Of a stretch of 64,000 nucleotides of DNA, positions 9,767 to 19,530 are shown in pieces. The stretch is from Batkoa obscura. Its lineage: Eukaryota > Entomophthoromycota > Entomophthoromycetes > Entomophthorales > Batkoaceae. A program made the translations under genes and the position numbers. The notes beneath the pieces are model-generated. The model had not been told where the DNA came from. It saw only the letters and a program-made list of their open reading frames with translations, and did not search any database. Location of the stretch: assembly GCA_030770535.1 (NCBI GenBank), contig JASVEC010000027.1, positions 434,001 through 498,000 on the forward strand, given 5' to 3'. The number at the start of each line of letters is the position of its first letter. The stretch's first letter is position 1.

Positions 9767-12212
9767 ATGAATCCTGAAGTAACTACTGCTGGGACCCCAA
9801 CCCCAACTGAAACGGATGAAAATTTATACCCCATTGCTGTTTTAATTGATGAGTTAAAGCATGAAGATATCAGTTTACGTATCAATGCCATACGTCGAAT
9901 TTCTACTATTGCATTAGCTTTAGGACCGGAACGTACACGTACGGAGTTATTACCTTTTTTGGATGGTAAGTGGCGATTATGATTTCAATTTAAATATGAA
10001 AAGAATGTAAGATAGCTATGTTAATTGATTGATTTTATATAGAGAGTATCGATGATGAAGATGAGTTATTGTCTATTTTAGCTGAAGAATTAGGGGAGTT
10101 TGTACCTTTAGTAGGGGGTAACGATAACGCTCACCTTATCTTACAACCATTAGAAAATTTAGCTATTGTTGAAGAAACTGCGGTGCGTAGTAAAGTAACT
10201 CTAATATGTTTTCATTTTATTATAGATAGTAATGATTAATAAAATAAATGAACAGGCCGTAGAATCCTTAAATAAAATTGGTGACGTATTATCTGGAAAA
10301 CAAATTGAAGATTATTTTGTACCCGTTATTCGTCGATTAGCTAATGGTAATTGGTTTACTAATAAAACTAGTAGTGCAGGTTTGTTTTCTAAAGCTTATA
10401 GTAAGTGTGGTAATGATTTTAAACCTGAATTGAGAAAGTAAGTTTGATTTGATAAGGAATCTTTTAAATGTTTAATAATGTATTTTCTTTATATATTAGA
10501 CTTTATGGTACTCTTTGTAATGATGAAACTCCTATGGTTCGCCGTGCTGCTGGTACTCATTTTTCTGTAGGTTATTTTATTACATGATTTAAATAAGAAT
10601 GTTAATTTTTGTTATTTTATAGTCTTTGATTGAATTTGTTGATACTGAACATATTATACCGGATATTTTACCACAATTTAATCGTCTTCTTAATGATGAC
10701 CAAGTAAATTTAATTTAATAATTTCATTATTATTTTAATAATAATAATAATTTTTATTTTAGGATTCTGTTAAATTATTAACAGTAGAACCTTTAGTTGC
10801 CATCTGTGGTAAATTAGATGAAGAAGATATCCATAATCATTTAAGGAAAGCTATTCAAGCTTTATGTAATGACAAATCATGGAGAGTACGTTATATGGTA
10901 TCAGAACATTTTGTAAAAGTAAGTTTAATTTTTATTTTATAAGAAATGAACTGTTATTAAATAATTTATAAAGTTAGCAAAATCAGTTCCAAATAAAATA
11001 GTATTTGAAGATTTATTACCTACTTTTTGCTCTTTACTAAGTGATAAAGAAGCTGAAGTTAGAGTTTCTATTACTGGTCAAATTGCTGGTAGGTTCATGT
11101 TATAATACTTAAAAGTAGAATTAATTAGATGTTTCTATAGGATTTGGTGAAATCATTGGTACTGAAAAAATTATTGATCATGTGTTACCAATATTACAAA
11201 CACTTACAGTGGACACATCTCAACATGTACGTGCTTCTTTAGCTAGTAATATATCTGGATTAGCTCCTATCCTTGAAAAAGATTTGTAAATTTTTAATTA
11301 ATTAATTAGTTATTTTTGATATTAATTATTTAATTTCTTAGAACCATTGAACGACTTTTACCCTTATTTTTACGATTACTTAAAGATGAGTTCCCAGATG
11401 TTAGATTAAATATTATATCTCGTTTAGAACAAGTTAATAAGAGTAAAATTTAAATTTAAATTTAAACATAGAACGTATTAATAGTAAATATTAATTAGTT
11501 ATTGGTGTTGATCTTTTATCTCAATCTTTATTACCAGCTATTGTAGAATTAGCTGAAGATAAACAATGGCGAGTACGTTTAGCAATAATTGAATATATTC
11601 CATTATTAGCTAATCAACTTGGAGAAGAATTTTTTAATGAAAAGTTAGGCAACTTATGTATGTCTTGGTTGGGAGATTCTGTTTATTCTATTCGTGAAGC
11701 TGCTATTGTTAATTTACGTAAACTTACTGAAGCTTTTGGTGTAGAATGGGCTAAAAATAGTATTTTACCAAAAATACTTAATATGTCCACTCATCCTAAT
11801 CATCTCTATCGTATGACTACTATTTTTGCTATAACTGTAAGTTTATTTTTAATTTAAATTTAAATGAGATTGTATTAATCAATTATAATTATTTTTATAG
11901 ATCATTTCTCCCTCTTTAAATTTAGAAGTAGTTAAAGAAATGATATTGCCAGTAGTATTTCAATTAGCCAATGATCCTATTCCAAATATTCGATTTAATG
12001 CAGCTAAATCATTAAAAGCCATTTTAAATGTACTTTCTAATTGTCAAGAAGATGTTAGTGAAATTTTAGTTGAAATCAAAAGTACATTAGAAAAATTAAG
12101 TAAGGACTCAGATCGAGATGTTCAATTTTATGCTGCTCAAGCATTAACTGGTAAGTTTGTTAAAATATTTTTGAATGAAAATTAAAGTTAATAAATCTTT
12201 TTAGTGGCTTAA
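9767..12212 (+). CDS. PP2A 65-kDa regulatory subunit A (scaffold), HEAT-repeat protein
   Basis: Twelve exons rebuilt: 9767-9965, 10043-10194, 10256-10437, 10500-10566, 10623-10703, 10763-10918, 10974-11088, 11141-11285, 11342-11442, 11499-11836, 11901-12150, 12205-12212; the total is exactly 598 codons, 597 residues, close to the human 589. Identity to PR65 is clear along the length: [15 protein letters not shown] near residue 20, [53 protein letters not shown] and SLKAILN. The protein is an array of about 15 HEAT repeats that holds the catalytic C subunit and variable B subunits. Introns are 42-77 bases with GT..AG ends. The last exon codes only the final residues and stop (TG GCT TAA), so ALTVA replaces the usual ALTVLSLA ending. 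The gene is called Tpd3/paa1 in yeasts. Confidence 0.96.
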
Positions 12213-12768
12213 GATGCACTTTTTATTGTGGATTATGTACCAGAAGCTTTTTTACATTCTATTATAAAAATGAGTTATTAGCATGGACTTATTTTAGTTT
12301 TTATAAAAGAGTTTGTTGGTATTGTTTCAATAAATTTTAATTTTTTTTACTATTTTTTATTATTGACTTCTTAAATTGGAGGATGTAATTTTAATATTTT
12401 ATTTTTCTGATTTTAGATGAATAATTTATCTTGATCAAAAGTGAGTTAACTTATAAAAATTTAATGAAAGGATTAAAATGTTAAAAAGAATATTTGCCTA
12501 TTTTTTTATATAATTTTATTCTTTTATATGTCATGATTTCAATTTCAGTTAAAAGTGTTCCAACAATTAAGAATAAATAATTTATAAATAAAATTTTCAT
12601 AAACAATAGTATCAATAAAATGTTAAAAAAATTTAATAATTAAAAATTTTAATTACATTTAAACACTAAGCATCAAACGATATTAACAATAACGAAAAAA
12701 AATAAAAATAAAAAATAGATCAACTATTATAATATTAATATTAATTTCAATTAAAACCTCTCACTTTC
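12213..12768. other. Convergent 3' intergenic region
   Basis: Lies between the ends of the PP2A-A and 7TM genes. AT-rich with AATAAA-like signals on both strands; no gene seen. Confidence 0.4.
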
Positions 12769-13668
12769 TTATTTCTTCCTAATTAATTTATAGAAATAAT
12801 AGATTGCTAATTTTGAAGAATCTTCATGAAGTAAAATCAATGATAATGGATTAACAACTACAAATAAACAAGAAGAAATTAAAAATGTAACATCTTCTTC
12901 TTTAGATCTCACTTCATTTGTAGCAATTTCTTTCAAAGAAACCACAGCAGGGGGTAAAATAGTTCCTATATAAAGTGATAACGCAATAACAATTCGAATT
13001 AATGTTTGTATTTTTTTTCTTTTTGCTTTCAATAAAAAATGATCTTTATAAAATCCAGATGCATGACAAATTTTAGAATCTATGTTGGAAAAATAATTTC
13101 TAGTTAAGAAAGTATAACTAATTAATAAGATAATTAAAGTAGTTATATTAACTGAAAAGATAGTAAAATAAGCTAGCTTTGAATAGATATCTAAGTTGAA
13201 TAAAGAAGGTAAATAATAAGCCCCAAATGGCATTAATTGATATTTGGAATTAATTACTAATAAAATAAATGGAGTAATAAATAATAAAATAGTTGTTATA
13301 TAAGCGATAAAAAACAACCATTTGTTCATTTTAATTTTAAATATCAAAATCCAACTTCTTGCTAATGCTAAATAACATACACTTAACATAGATGCTACTA
13401 TTAAACTAGATATTAATAAGCCATTAATTTGACCAAATATTGGGTTTAAATAAAAAGAATTGCCATATACTTTAGAATAAATCCATATACCTAATGTAAA
13501 TAATAATAATCCAATATCACATATTCCCATAGTAGAAATTAATAACATATCAATTGTTTTATAACCTTGTTGATAGATTAAGAAAATAGAAAATAAACTT
13601 AATAAAATTCCAATTAATTCTAATGAAAATATTATAATACTGATAATTGTTTCGATATATGCTTGCAT
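12769..13668 (-). CDS. Rhodopsin-like (family A type) 7TM receptor
   Basis: 299 residues, one exon, with seven hydrophobic segments at roughly 8-32, 39-63, 81-109, 117-140, 163-188, 222-245 and 259-281. An Asp sits in TM2 (residue 51), LARSW at the end of TM3 stands where DRY occurs in animal receptors, Pro pairs (LPP, 238-240) break TM6, and NPLSL (273-277) in TM7 resembles NPxxY. Loop 3 is short and basic (KAKRKK). Proteins of this look are annotated as family A GPCR-like in Mucoromycota and Glomeromycotina. Ligand and G-protein coupling cannot be read from sequence. The start is the only ATG that gives a complete TM1. Confidence 0.75.
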   Translation of the reverse strand: MQAYIETIISIIIFSLELIGILLSLFSIFLIYQQGYKTIDMLLISTMGICDIGLLLFTLGIWIYSKVYGNSFYLNPIFGQINGLLISSLIVASMLSVCYLALARSWILIFKIKMNKWLFFIAYITTILLFITPFILLVINSKYQLMPFGAYYLPSLFNLDIYSKLAYFTIFSVNITTLIILLISYTFLTRNYFSNIDSKICHASGFYKDHFLLKAKRKKIQTLIRIVIALSLYIGTILPPAVVSLKEIATNEVRSKEEDVTFLISSCLFVVVNPLSLILLHEDSSKLAIYYFYKLIRKK

Positions 13669-14328
13669 TTAAAATCAATTTATAAATATTTTAAATAATT
13701 TAAATAATTTAAAAAATAAAATAAAAAGAATGAAATGAATTATGTGGTATTTATAATTAATATGTTTTTTTTAGGAGTAATTATTATTAATTCTTTGTAT
13801 ACTATAATTAGTATGGTGCTATAATACAAATAAGGTTTGTGTTCTTTTATTCTTTTATTTTTAAGACTGAATAAATTGTATCCCTTAGCTTATAATATGT
13901 ATAATAAATAAATAAAATAAAATAATTGAAAATAAAATAAAATGAAATATTTAAAAATTACAGATGTCTAAAAACTATTTGGTATTATATATACTTTTTT
14001 ACTCTAAAATTATGAGGTTTATCTTATCGGACAATAAATCGAAATTTTAAGTTAGGTATGAAATGCTTGAATTGAATTTATCCTCAATTTTTATTATGCT
14101 GCATAATTAGTTGGGTGGCTATTATTCAATCATGAGTAAAACTTGTTCTCTATTGAGAATAAACTTTTCAACCTTTTTTTAAAACATTAATGCCTATTCA
14201 AATAATAATATAAGGGATGCGATAGTTTATCTGAAATAAAGTAAAATATTGATGTGTTATATCGTTTACCTTTGAAAATGATTAGTATTCGATTTTTAGC
14301 TTATCTATTGAATTCAAGAATTAGTGTA
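13669..14328. other. AT-rich stretch upstream of the 7TM gene, no other gene seen
   Basis: Contains short TTTAAATAAT repeats just upstream of the receptor start and no recognisable coding segment. Confidence 0.4.
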
Positions 14329-14423
14329 TGAGGCTGTCTTTTTTTGGTTTCATCGCTTTTTCCATTTTTTAAGCGCTATTTGAGTGAAAAAGTTAGTAAA
14401 ATTCTTTAAAAAATATATCCCCA
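14329..14423 (+). repeat. MITE-A copy 2
   Basis: 95 bases, TATG at the left and CCCCATATG at the right, with the AAGCGCTATTTGAG core; slightly shortened before ATCCCC. Confidence 0.85.
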
Positions 14424-14731
14424 TATGAAGCTTTCACTTATTTAATTCACTGAAAATTAATAAATTGCCAAAGAAAAAAATTTTAAAATTAATTCAATTC
14501 AATTTTATAATTTATTTCTTTATAAACTGTTACTATTATTATTTAATAAGTAATTATAAATTTATGTACAATAGAAACATTCATACTTTTAACATAACTG
14601 ATGTAAATTATATACATATATTTATAATTTTAAATAACTATTTAAAATAAAATCTACTTCATTTTATAAAAAAAACAGTATACTACAAAACATAGTCTAT
14701 TATTTAGAAAAATTAGAAATCAATTGCAATT
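14424..14731. other. AT-rich spacer
   Basis: No gene seen; the 61-codon frame here lacks an ATG start near any signal and consists of low-complexity Ile/Tyr/Asn codons. Confidence 0.4.
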
Positions 14732-14812
14732 GTCAACTGTGGGGTTCGAACCCACGCCTCTCTCGAGATTGCATCTTAAGTGCAACGCCTTAGACCGCTC
14801 GGCCAAATTGAC
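14732..14812 (-). tRNA. tRNA-Leu(UAA), second identical copy
   Basis: All 81 bases are the exact reverse complement of the tRNA at 1853-1933, including the anticodon TAA, long variable arm and acceptor ends, while flanking bases differ completely. Confidence 0.97.
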
Positions 14813-15210
14813 GATATTATAGTGAAACTTATTATGTATTAATTATTTTAAAAGCTTATTTCAAATTTTATCCACTCTGAGTTTTGGTAAAAAGTGTGAA
14901 TTAATAACTAAGTACTACAAAAATACTTGCTTTTTTGCTTAACTTCATAGCCCATATTGTAACGTTTTTTTGTCCAGTTTAATAGTTTTTTAAATTTCAC
15001 GCTATATACGAAATGGACAAAAAAAGTGAGAGAAAATCTTATTTTTAATTTTGGCCAAGCTTTTAAACTTAACTATATACAACTAAAAACATGCCTATGT
15101 AAAAATTTGCCTTGTTTTTAAAACTTATAGATCTTATGTTTTTTAAAAAAAGTCTGTTTTTATTTAAAAGAGTTTAAAATTGAAAATGTGGAATTTCTAT
15201 AAAGTTAGTA
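14813..15210. other. AT-rich spacer, no gene seen
   Basis: A poly-pyrimidine tract and scattered TTTTTT runs; nothing else recognised. Confidence 0.4.
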
Positions 15211-15310
15211 TGGATATGTATTTTTTTGTTTAAGAATTTTACTAACAATCTTTCCACTCAAATAGCGCTTAAAAAAAATCGAAAAAGTGATGAAACTAAA
15301 AAACAGCCCT
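15211..15310 (-). repeat. MITE-A copy 3
   Basis: Family core CAAATAGCGCTTAAAA with a diverged left end TGGATATGT and right end CAGCCCTATA. Confidence 0.85.
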
Positions 15311-15590
15311 ATATTTTTAATTACAAGAGTTCAATTAAATAATTTAAAAAAAATTAGAGCAAAAAATTAAAGTTCAAATAATAATTAATTAATATTAAAA
15401 ACGAATTTATTTGTGCAAGCTTTATTTTAAATTTAGTCAAAAAATAATAATAAATAATACAAAAGCAATGTTTATTTATTTGTTTTGATTTTTTTTTAAA
15501 TTTTCGTTTAAATTTATTTTTTTAATAGTTTTAATAAAATTTTATTAATAATTAATAACTTACTTAGGTTTTGTTCTATTTTTATAGTTA

Positions 15591-15691
15591 TGAGGGTGTT
15601 TTTTTTGGCTTTATTACTTTTTCCATCTTTTAAGCGCTATTTGAGTGAAAAAGTTGTTAGTAAAATTCTTAAGCACAAAAATACATCCCCA
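15591..15691 (+). repeat. MITE-A copy 4
   Basis: 101 bases from TGAGGGTGTT to ACATCCCCA, intact core, flanked by TA on the left. Confidence 0.92.
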
Positions 15692-16106
15692 TTTAATGAA
15701 TTGCATCTCACTTTAATAGATTGGGAATGTGACTTCCTTATTGGATATATATACAACTAATTGAGTTACCATCTCGCTTTATTGATATATATATGAAATC
15801 ATTCTAAAACCTCTGCTTGGAATTTCATTTTTATTGAGCCAAACTAATTGCCGTTGTATATTAAAGCTCGTTTTAAGGGCAGGGCCTCAAATTAATAGAT
15901 AGCGGTTATGTTCTATAGAAATCTGCTAATGTTTGAAAATTAAAAAATTGAATCTTTTTTTAGCCTGTAATAAATTTAAAGTTTTGATCATATCTTAATG
16001 GTAAATAATCAAATTAACATTAAACTTTATATGTGTATTAATCGTAGCTTAAGGTTATACTTACGTAAAAAGATTTCTATATTATAGTACTAGCTGCTTT
16101 ATTATA
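15692..16106. other. Spacer left of TE1, no gene seen
   Basis: AT-rich with TATATATAC runs; nothing recognised. Confidence 0.4.
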
Positions 16107-16150
16107 TGGGGGTATCCGAATTGGTTTCATTTTTTTATCCAATTTTTAAA

Positions 16151-16250
16151 TGGGGATGTATTTTTGTGCTTAAGAATTTTACTAACAACTTTTTCACTCA
16201 AATAGCGCTTAAAAGATGGAAAAAGTAATAAAGCCAAAAAAACGCCCCCA
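16151..16250 (-). repeat. MITE-A copy 5, nested in the TE1 end
   Basis: 100 bases from TGGGGATGTATTT to CGCCCCCA inside the TE1 terminal region. The corresponding uninterrupted sequence exists at both ends of TE2, so the insertion boundaries are exact; here the duplicated dinucleotide appears to be AA. Confidence 0.92.
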
Positions 16251-16742
16251 AATATTTTATATTTTAAAAACTTTACTTGAAATTCTATAAAAATAAACTC
16301 TTTATTAAAAAGCAAAAGTACCCGATACAGTTTAAATTATTTTATTGTAATTTGTATTGTAAGTTAGCAAAATTTATACTAAATTTAACATAAATTCCCG
16401 GACTAGCAAGGCTTTGCTAATATAACTTATACATTGATATTGATTAAAGTTGTAGTATGTAAATAAATGCATATTCCTATAAAACTTCATTGAGAAATCT
16501 TTATCATTGACTGCTTTATAGCCAACATTTCAGATCTGCTATCAAATAAATAAATTATTTTAATGTTATGATTACATTATTAATACATCGCTGAGTTAAT
16601 AAATAGCTGCATAGGAAGGGAGTCGTTAGCTCCAAAACTATAATTAACTATCCATATATAATACAAGCGGTGTAATAATAGTTTTTACTTATCATTACAA
16701 CTACTTGCTCTTTGACTATTTATTAACTTAGCTATCAATAAT

Positions 16743-18984
16743 TTAAATAATATCAACATTTAATAATTGATTTCTATCATCTAATAAGCTACTTGCTTGC
16801 TTACTAAATATTGAAACTTTTAAATTTTCAGTTACTTTTATAAGATAAGCTGGAATTGATCTTTTAATTTTTCTATTTTCTATAGACTCCATAACTTTAA
16901 TTGGAATTATATCACTTTTTTTTTGATCTATCAGATATTCGATAACAGTGTAGTTTATTATCACGTTTAATAAAATGTAAATACTTTTTAATACTTTGTA
17001 TTTTTATCATTTTTATCATTTTTATTATTTTTATTATATTTTTGTTTCTTTCATACTTTTTAAAAATTATATTTGTTTTCCGATTATTGACAGTTAAGTT
17101 ATTAATTCTATTATGTCCACAAATAAAAATCTCGAATTTTGAAATTAATTGATCAATGTCTTCTATTTTACCTAATGCTTCAAAACTATTTTTCCACTGT
17201 GAATGATTTCCAAAATGTCCGTCAACTATACTTTTTCCATGATGCTCAGCAAAAAAATTAAGATCAATATTTAAATTATTATTTATTTTATAAGTTTCTT
17301 CAAATATATAATGTAAAAACTCTTGAGATTTAAAATGATATCCTGTATCTGCCCATATATTAATTTTTGTAAACTTTTTAAATAAAGGCTCTTTAGATAT
17401 TAAATCAATTAAACAATCTCCTGCATATGCTGAATCATGATTTGATATTTCAGATAAATAATCAAAATAAACTTTCCCTATTGTTTCGTCATTTTTTAAA
17501 TATAAACATCAAACTTTAATACTGATACAACTTGTTTATTATAATGATCTAAATTTATTGTATCTGATCTTGTTCCTATTTCCATATTTTGTTTAAAGTC
17601 TAAAATTATTATACAACTTTTATTATTTAGTTTTTTAATAGTTTCATCAAATATATTTTGAGTATCAATACAAAATTCATGTAATTTATATAACCTTTTT
17701 TCTTTATTAAAAGATTCCTCTATCTCTACTTTATTTTTTATCGCTGTATTTATTTTATTTTCAAATAACTTTTTTCTAACTTTATACTGGGCACATATAT
17801 TACATAAATCTGTTTTTTTTGCTGGATTTTTAAAATTATTTGGTATATATTTAAAAAATGTTGATCTAGCTACTACTTTATCTTTTAAATCATTAAAATA
17901 TTTACTATATATCATTCTTCTACTTTTATTTAATATATATTGTTTGATAAATATCTATTGTCATTATTTTCTTTTATTAAATCTTGATGAAATAGTTAAA
18001 TTATTAAATAAATATTGTATGATAATTTTAATTTGCTTATCTTTGTGAAAGTTGGTACTTAGTGGTAGGAGTTAAAAGCAGTTCTTGATTGATTAACTTG
18101 CCTTGAGTCGAAAGATCTTAGTTTATATAACTAAGATAGACTTAAATGGATAAGAATAACACGTAATAAGTTACGAACTATGTAAAACAAATAGAATAGA
18201 CAATACTACTGTAAAATCTACGTAAAAAGTTGTCAGAAAGACTTAGTGGCTTTATTAATAGTACGATATCAGGGAGTAATTCAGTTAAAAAGCCTCGAGT
18301 TATCATGTTGAAGAATCTCTTTTATACTCCAATAAATATGGATATTAAAACAAGAGGATGTTATTCCTTGCAATATTAAGTTAGAAATCCTCGCAGCAAA
18401 TCAAAATAAAGGACTCTGACTTGATTGTATTTGAACTTGAGAACACAACAACTTAAGTGATTGTTGTGTTATAATCAATTCGAGAGCTAAATAAAGCAAT
18501 ATTTCACATCTTTAGTTTTTTTTGTATTTTTAATAATAGGTTGTAATATTGGTATTTTATTATTACTAGTTATTTTTAAATAATCATATTGATTTCTACT
18601 TATATTAAGTCCAAAACTTTTACATTCATCAAAAGAATATACTGAAGCTATAGTTAATAATAATGCTACTTGTTGGTTTTTATTTCCTGTTTTCTTTAAA
18701 GCACTAATTTTATACATTGCTTGATTAAGTTTGCTACTATTAATAGTAAACTTTAATAACTTTTCTTTTCTTTTTTTTGTTTTATTATAAAATTCCATAA
18801 ACTTTGGGCTATTGTGAATAGTTGTTAAAATTGATATAAATGAATTACAATGTTTATATAATGTGCTTCTCCCTACCGTATTAAAATTTTTAGAAATTCC
18901 ATTTCGAAGTTTAGTTGTAAAAGCTTGCATTTTGGTTTTATTTTTTAATAAAAAATAAAGCCAAATAACTATATACTTATACAT
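16743..18984 (-). pseudogene. TE1 transposase remnant (DDE type), interrupted
   Basis: Three coding pieces run leftward. Piece 1 (18984-18512, about 160 residues) is a basic N-terminal part with GRSTLYKHCNSF, possibly DNA binding. Piece 2 (17915-17496) contains a Cys pair (DLCNICAQYKVRKK) followed by CIIILDFKQNMEIG. Piece 3, in a shifted frame from about 17493, reads KINIWADTGYHFKSQEF and then LNFFAEHHGKSIVDGHFGN, continuing to a basic tail near 16743. The Asp of LDFKQN, the Asp of WADTG and the Glu of FFAEHHGK fit a D-D-E catalytic triad; the same order of motifs (DFAEN, W(T/S)D, HGKGPCDG) occurs in a family of animal and fungal DDE transposases known to me only by pattern. The gene is dead: a solo-LTR-like element splits it at 18044-18508 and at least one frameshift lies near 17495. 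Confidence 0.7.
18044..18508 (+). mobile_element. Solo-LTR-like element B1 (fossil)
   Basis: 465 bases from TGTGAAAGTT to ATTTCACA, i.e. TG..CA ends with a 7-base inverted match, flanked on both sides by TCTT. Belongs to the subfamily with the GTTGTGTTATAATCAAT segment near its end, shared with B6. No internal retrotransposon genes adjoin it. It lies inside TE1, so it is younger than TE1. Confidence 0.8.
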
Positions 18985-19024
18985 TATATATCTATTGAAC
19001 GTTTAATAAAAAAATATAAAACAT

Positions 19025-19381
19025 TGTGGAATATCGTTTCATCAGTTCTATGATTGATTATCGCATAATAATGACTTAACTTGTTTACAAAACTAGTTGG
19101 AGTATAAAAGAGATTCTTTAATATAATAGCTTGAGGCCTTTTAATTCAATTGTCCCCTAATATTGTACTTTTAATAAAGTCAGTAACTCTTATAGTATTT
19201 TACGTAGATTTTACAGTAGTATCTTCTATTCTATTTATTTTACATAGTTTGTAACTTATTACGTACTATTCCTATTAATTTATGCCTATCTTAGTTACAT
19301 AAACTAAGACCTTTCGACTTACGGCCAGTTAGTTAAGCTAGAACTACTTTTAACTCCAATCACCGAGTACCAACTTTCACA
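19025..19381 (-). mobile_element. Solo-LTR-like element B2 (fossil, shortened)
   Basis: 357 bases in the opposite orientation to B1, from TGTGGAATATCG to ACTTTCACA. Flanks AACAT and AACGT differ by one base, so the target duplication is imperfect. The most diverged of the six copies, hence probably the oldest. It also lies inside TE1. Confidence 0.75.
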
Positions 19382-19530
19382 AACGTATAATTAAAAAAAT
19401 AAAATAAATAAAATAAGTCTTAAGTTAAATTTTAAATTTAGTTAATCATATATTAAAGACTTACAAATTTAAAAACTTAAAACTTGGATCAATTTCTAAT
19501 TAAATTCTGAAACCAATTCCGACACCTCCA

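Larger units (their letters stand above)
16107..19530 (-). mobile_element. TE1: decayed DDE-type DNA transposon, likely source of MITE-A mobility
   Basis: The left end TGGGGGTATCCGAATTGGTT (16107) and the right end, read inward from 19530 as TGGAGGTGTCGGAATTGGTT, are inverted repeats of roughly 45 bases, both ending in ...GGTTTCA then an AT-rich tract, and both flanked by TA. Inside, on the minus strand, are pieces of one transposase (18984 down to 16743). The element carries three younger insertions: MITE-A copy 5 (16151-16250) and two solo-LTR-like elements (18044-18508, 19025-19381). Without them it would be about 2.5 kb. The terminal pattern TGGGGGT..TTGGTTTCATT..TTTTT..CCA is shared with one arm of MITE-A. 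The superfamily is not assigned; TA duplication and a D-D-E pattern are as far as the sequence goes. Confidence 0.8.

Noticed and set aside
16743-16964. 73-codon frame as a host gene
   Set aside because: It is the C-terminal scrap of the TE1 transposase; the same segment recurs in TE2 at about 41060-41260.
18044-19381. B1 and B2 as the two LTRs of one full-length retroelement
   Set aside because: They are in opposite orientations, belong to different subfamilies, have separate target sites, and the sequence between them is TE1 transposase.
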